This document shows positions 61,158 through 64,000 of a stretch of 64,000 nt of DNA, one piece after another; position 1 is the stretch's first letter; every line of letters starts with the position of its first letter. Below the pieces are notes generated by a model. It worked only from the letters and a program-made list of their open reading frames with translations, did not search any database and was not told the DNA's origin. The DNA is from Bacteroidia bacterium (GTDB lineage: Bacteria > Bacteroidota > Bacteroidia > Flavobacteriales > Flavobacteriaceae), in contig JAUIBH010000008.1 of assembly GCA_030427985.1 (NCBI GenBank), positions 1-64,000 of the forward strand, in the 5' to 3' direction. The position numbers and the translations under genes were made by a program.

Positions 61158-61595
61158 TTAGCGTTTTAAATAGGTCAAACCAACCTCTAACCCCATGGCC
61201 AATTCATACAAACTTGTGTTCCTCAGCATTTTACTTAAATCACTACGGATGTCAACAAATTTATCGTGCAAAGGGCAAGGTTTGTCCGCATTACATTCCT
61301 TAAGTCCCAGACCACATCCCTTATAGATATCGTCCCCATCAATGGCCTTTACGATCATGTTCAATTTTACGGACTCCATGTTTTCCCGTTCAATTTCAAA
61401 TCCCCCAGTAGGTCCTTTTACGGAGTGAATGATATTGCTTCTGGAAAGCTGCTGCAAAATTTTGGCCGTGAACGCAATAGGGGAATCAATTTCCTCGGCA
61501 ATCTCATTTACGCTGACACGCCTTCCCTCCATGGATTGAAGTGCAATGTAAACCGATGCGCGTATACCATATTCACAGGCTTTTGAAAACATCAT
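61158..61595 (-). CDS. Rrf2 family transcriptional regulator (NsrR-like)
   Basis: KACEYGIRASVYIALQS, VSVNEIAEEIDSPIAFTAKILQQLSRSNIIHSVKGPTGGFEI; three-Cys region CGLGLKECNADKPCPLH. Confidence 0.93.
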   Translation of the reverse strand: MMFSKACEYGIRASVYIALQSMEGRRVSVNEIAEEIDSPIAFTAKILQQLSRSNIIHSVKGPTGGFEIERENMESVKLNMIVKAIDGDDIYKGCGLGLKECNADKPCPLHDKFVDIRSDLSKMLRNTSLYELAMGLEVGLTYLKR

Positions 61596-61732
61596 AGGGA
61601 ACTTTTAGTAGTACAAAGATAATATTTAAATTAAATAGGACAAAATTGTCTTTTATTATTTCTGGTATAAAATCCAAAAAAATTAAATTTAAGGCAAAGG
61701 AGTGGGGAGGGCACCATGGTTTAGCACCTAAT

Positions 61733-62935
61733 TTAGGTCTTATTGCGGTTTTTTATAAGCATCAGAACAATTCCCAATGGAATTAGGATTGAGACCACTG
61801 CTAAAAGTTTTACATGTCCGCTGAATATGCCCCATTGCTGCCAAGCGGCAAAGCCTTTGTAAAATATCAATGTTTCGGTAAGGAGGAACCCCAAAAAATA
61901 CCATAAATAGGATGTTTTAGTGATCCGAAACAAATCAAAATAATCCATAAAAAAGAAAAGACCTATGCTGATGACGCCCAAAAAGGTCAAGTGCAAATAC
62001 CCGATTGTAAAATCAAGATAAGTAGCCGCCATATGGGCAAAATAGGGAAGGACGGTTAATAGCTGTAAAATTATTTTTATCAAACCTAACACTACAACTG
62101 ACTTGAGGAGCAACTTTTGAAATTCTGACAATGCCAATTTCGAAAACCAGTTCTTGATCATGTTCCACAAGCATACAAATGCAAAAATTTGTGCTACTGC
62201 ACCAAATCCTGCCAGTGCATAAAAACCAAAAGAAGGTTTTGCCCAAAGCGTGGACAAGAAAAAAGTGAAAATAATACCTAGGTTGAGGCTCGTAAAAAAA
62301 CGAGCGAAGGATTTTTTTGGAATTTCAAAACCTAGCTGTTCCCAAACATATAAGAACAGCCCAACCAAGGCAAGCATTATCCAGGCATTATACTGAAAAT
62401 GAAGGTAAAAATAAATGGCCAACCGATACCAAATGGATTGTGCCCCCAAAGTGGTCATGATACCTCCCAAGGCCCAAGGTCCTAAACTGGAGATTACCAT
62501 ATAAATTAGGGCTGCTTTTGCACATTTCAACCCTTTACTGTGCTTGTGTTTTTGGTCGATATTTTTCCAGAAATGATAAACGTAAACGTAGGATACAATC
62601 AAGAAGAGCGTGGAAAAAATAATGGAAAAGAGCGCATATCCTTGAAAAGGGAAAGTCAGCAGCATGCCGATCAAAGTGGCTTGGGTACACCAAAAAATAC
62701 GTTTATAGTTTGTGGTGGATTTCTTTCTTTCCACAAAACAAAAATGAAACAAGGTCGTCAAAGCCAAATAAACCCAACCCAACAGCGCTATGTGCGAATG
62801 CCCATGTACAACAAACCTATAATTGAAATCAAAAGAAAAAATAGAGAAGGAGCGGAGCAGTATGCCCAGAACAGCAGCCACGAGAAAATATACCATGGCC
62901 ACCTGTAGATGAGATCGATATAATTTATCCTTCAC
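61733..62935 (-). CDS. Polytopic membrane protein, haem-copper oxidase subunit I-like
   Basis: About 11 hydrophobic segments; conserved-looking His positions in FVVHGHSHIALLGWVYLALTTLFHF, YLHFQYNAWIMLAL, GYLHLTFLGV. Confidence 0.6.
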   Translation of the reverse strand: MKDKLYRSHLQVAMVYFLVAAVLGILLRSFSIFSFDFNYRFVVHGHSHIALLGWVYLALTTLFHFCFVERKKSTTNYKRIFWCTQATLIGMLLTFPFQGYALFSIIFSTLFLIVSYVYVYHFWKNIDQKHKHSKGLKCAKAALIYMVISSLGPWALGGIMTTLGAQSIWYRLAIYFYLHFQYNAWIMLALVGLFLYVWEQLGFEIPKKSFARFFTSLNLGIIFTFFLSTLWAKPSFGFYALAGFGAVAQIFAFVCLWNMIKNWFSKLALSEFQKLLLKSVVVLGLIKIILQLLTVLPYFAHMAATYLDFTIGYLHLTFLGVISIGLFFFMDYFDLFRITKTSYLWYFLGFLLTETLIFYKGFAAWQQWGIFSGHVKLLAVVSILIPLGIVLMLIKNRNKT

Positions 62936-62968
62936 TTTGAACGGTTTGTAAAAATGCTCTGGTCAAGA

Positions 62969-63751
62969 TTAAAAATCTTTTTTCATGGCTTTATATCGTA
63001 ACCCTAATATAGGCAGAACAGTCCACAATAAAAGAATGACCAGTGAAATAAAGAAACCTAGATTGGTGCCAAAGAATTGCTTGAAAATGGCCCCCGTGTA
63101 CCCCAATAAGGCCGAGATGTCCAATTTGAGCAGTATCAAAATCCTGGACAAGTCAATGGGGTTGAGCATGGTGGCCACCAGCGAAAATGTATCCAAGGGA
63201 TATTCCTCAAAAACGATGAGGGACATCAAGAACAGCCCATCGTAAACCACTGCTAAGAAAAGCCAAAGCAAAACCGCATAACCGAACCCTTTTATCTTGT
63301 TTTCATTGGATATGGCTATCACAAAGGATAGTCCCACAAAAATAAAGGTCAAGAAAGCTCCTGTGACCAACAATAAGGAAAAGTCAAAAATAGCATTGCT
63401 CCGCAAAAGTCCGTATAGTACAAATGGAATCCCCAAACCAAGCACCAGGCTTAGGGTCAGTGAACCGGCCACGCCAAAATACTGTCCCATGAAGATGGAA
63501 CTACGCTTTATGGGCTGCGCCAATAGCAGCTCCGTAAATTCTCGGGAATTGTAGTAGTACATCACCCCAAATATGGTTCCTATCAGCGGAATAAGCACAA
63601 TGATCACGTTCATTAAGGTGATTACGGCTTTAGAGACATCGTTGTTCAAAAACAACAGCACAAAACCAAGAGCGAGGTAAAACAAAAAGTAGACATAGCT
63701 CCAACGGCTTCGTATTAGGTCGTAAAAACTGTATTTCAATATTTTAAACAT
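62969..63751 (-). CDS. ABC transporter permease, NosY-like
   Basis: About 260 aa, six TM helices, 'FGVMYYYNSREFTELLLAQPIKRSSIFMGQYFGVAGSLTLSL', ATPase gene directly upstream. Confidence 0.8.
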   Translation of the reverse strand: MFKILKYSFYDLIRSRWSYVYFLFYLALGFVLLFLNNDVSKAVITLMNVIIVLIPLIGTIFGVMYYYNSREFTELLLAQPIKRSSIFMGQYFGVAGSLTLSLVLGLGIPFVLYGLLRSNAIFDFSLLLVTGAFLTFIFVGLSFVIAISNENKIKGFGYAVLLWLFLAVVYDGLFLMSLIVFEEYPLDTFSLVATMLNPIDLSRILILLKLDISALLGYTGAIFKQFFGTNLGFFISLVILLLWTVLPILGLRYKAMKKDF

Positions 63752-64000
63752 GGCTACCCGTTGTTATGGCCGCAATGGCGTGTTCAAAATTGGTTTGCTC
63801 GGTCTGCTGTAAAAGTTTTTCTATACTCCCTTTAAAATAAATTTCCCCTTCCAATAGATATAAAATCTCATCCGCCATTTCTTCCACAAACTGCATAATG
63901 TGTGAGGTGATCAAAATGGTTTTTCCATTGGCTTTTTCTTTTTGGATCAATTCCTTTAGTCGAATCAAAGCTTTGGGGTCCAAACCAGTCGTAGGTTCAT
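63744..64000 (-). CDS. ABC transporter ATP-binding protein, NosF-like, truncated by the right window edge
   Basis: Open to the edge: EPTTGLDPKALIRLKELIQKEKANGKTILITSHIMQFVEEMADEILYLLEG (Walker B/D-loop and H-loop region). Confidence 0.85.
   Translation of the reverse strand, partial: EPTTGLDPKALIRLKELIQKEKANGKTILITSHIMQFVEEMADEILYLLEGEIYFKGSIEKLLQQTEQTNFEHAIAAITTGSHV

Noticed and set aside
62540-62908. 122-aa plus-strand ORF
   Set aside because: Antisense to the polytopic membrane protein; charged low-complexity translation typical of shadow ORFs.
1-64000. CRISPR arrays, transposases, integrases, phage genes, toxin-antitoxin or defence systems
   Set aside because: No regularly spaced repeats, IS-type ORFs or recognisable defence/phage proteins in the ORF track. 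The YwqK-like protein at 17768 is a MORN-type repeat protein without a partner toxin visible.

Overview
The window is chromosomal DNA from a marine-type Bacteroidota, probably Flavobacteriaceae (inferred from gene content: SusC/SusD, GPH symporter, DUF547, YHS and Crp/Fnr families, AT-rich spacers). It is mostly a carbohydrate-utilisation and accessory region with about 55 recognisable genes. From left to right: (1) 3' end of an M3-type peptidase, an AraC regulator and a run of class-C beta-lactamase-like serine hydrolases, the middle one degenerate and frameshifted; (2) a kelch-like lipoprotein, a Crp/Fnr gene with an in-frame stop, YceI, two alpha/beta hydrolases, TetR, GNAT, YHS, NTF2-like and a second, intact Crp/Fnr paralogue; (3) an outer-membrane protein, DM13 lipoprotein, DUF547 protein and a two-component system; (4) a xylan/xylooligosaccharide locus (carboxylesterase, esterase, GH10, GPH symporter with shifted C-terminus, GH43, LacI, XylA) plus a fungal-type GH54 arabinofuranosidase domain fused to a lamin-tail-like domain interrupted by repeats; (5) a non-phosphorylative L-fucose locus (GH95, lactate-type oxidase, mutarotase, FucP, SDR, lactonase, Zn-ADH, UxaB-like, UxaA-like, FAH-family hydrolase, SDR, AraC, SusD, SusC); (6) a small sulfur module (TauE, Tat-signal protein, TsdA-like dihaem cytochrome); (7) a TPR regulator and a nitrogen-oxide-linked block (RIC, Rrf2, haem-copper-like membrane protein, NosY/NosF-like ABC genes running off the right edge). 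I found no CRISPR array, rRNA, transposase or confident tRNA. The most notable items are the GH54/lamin-tail architecture, the reconstructable L-fucose pathway with an altronate-dehydratase-family enzyme as the candidate fuconate dehydratase, and three separate gene-disrupting lesions. All calls come from reading motifs by eye; no database searches were run.
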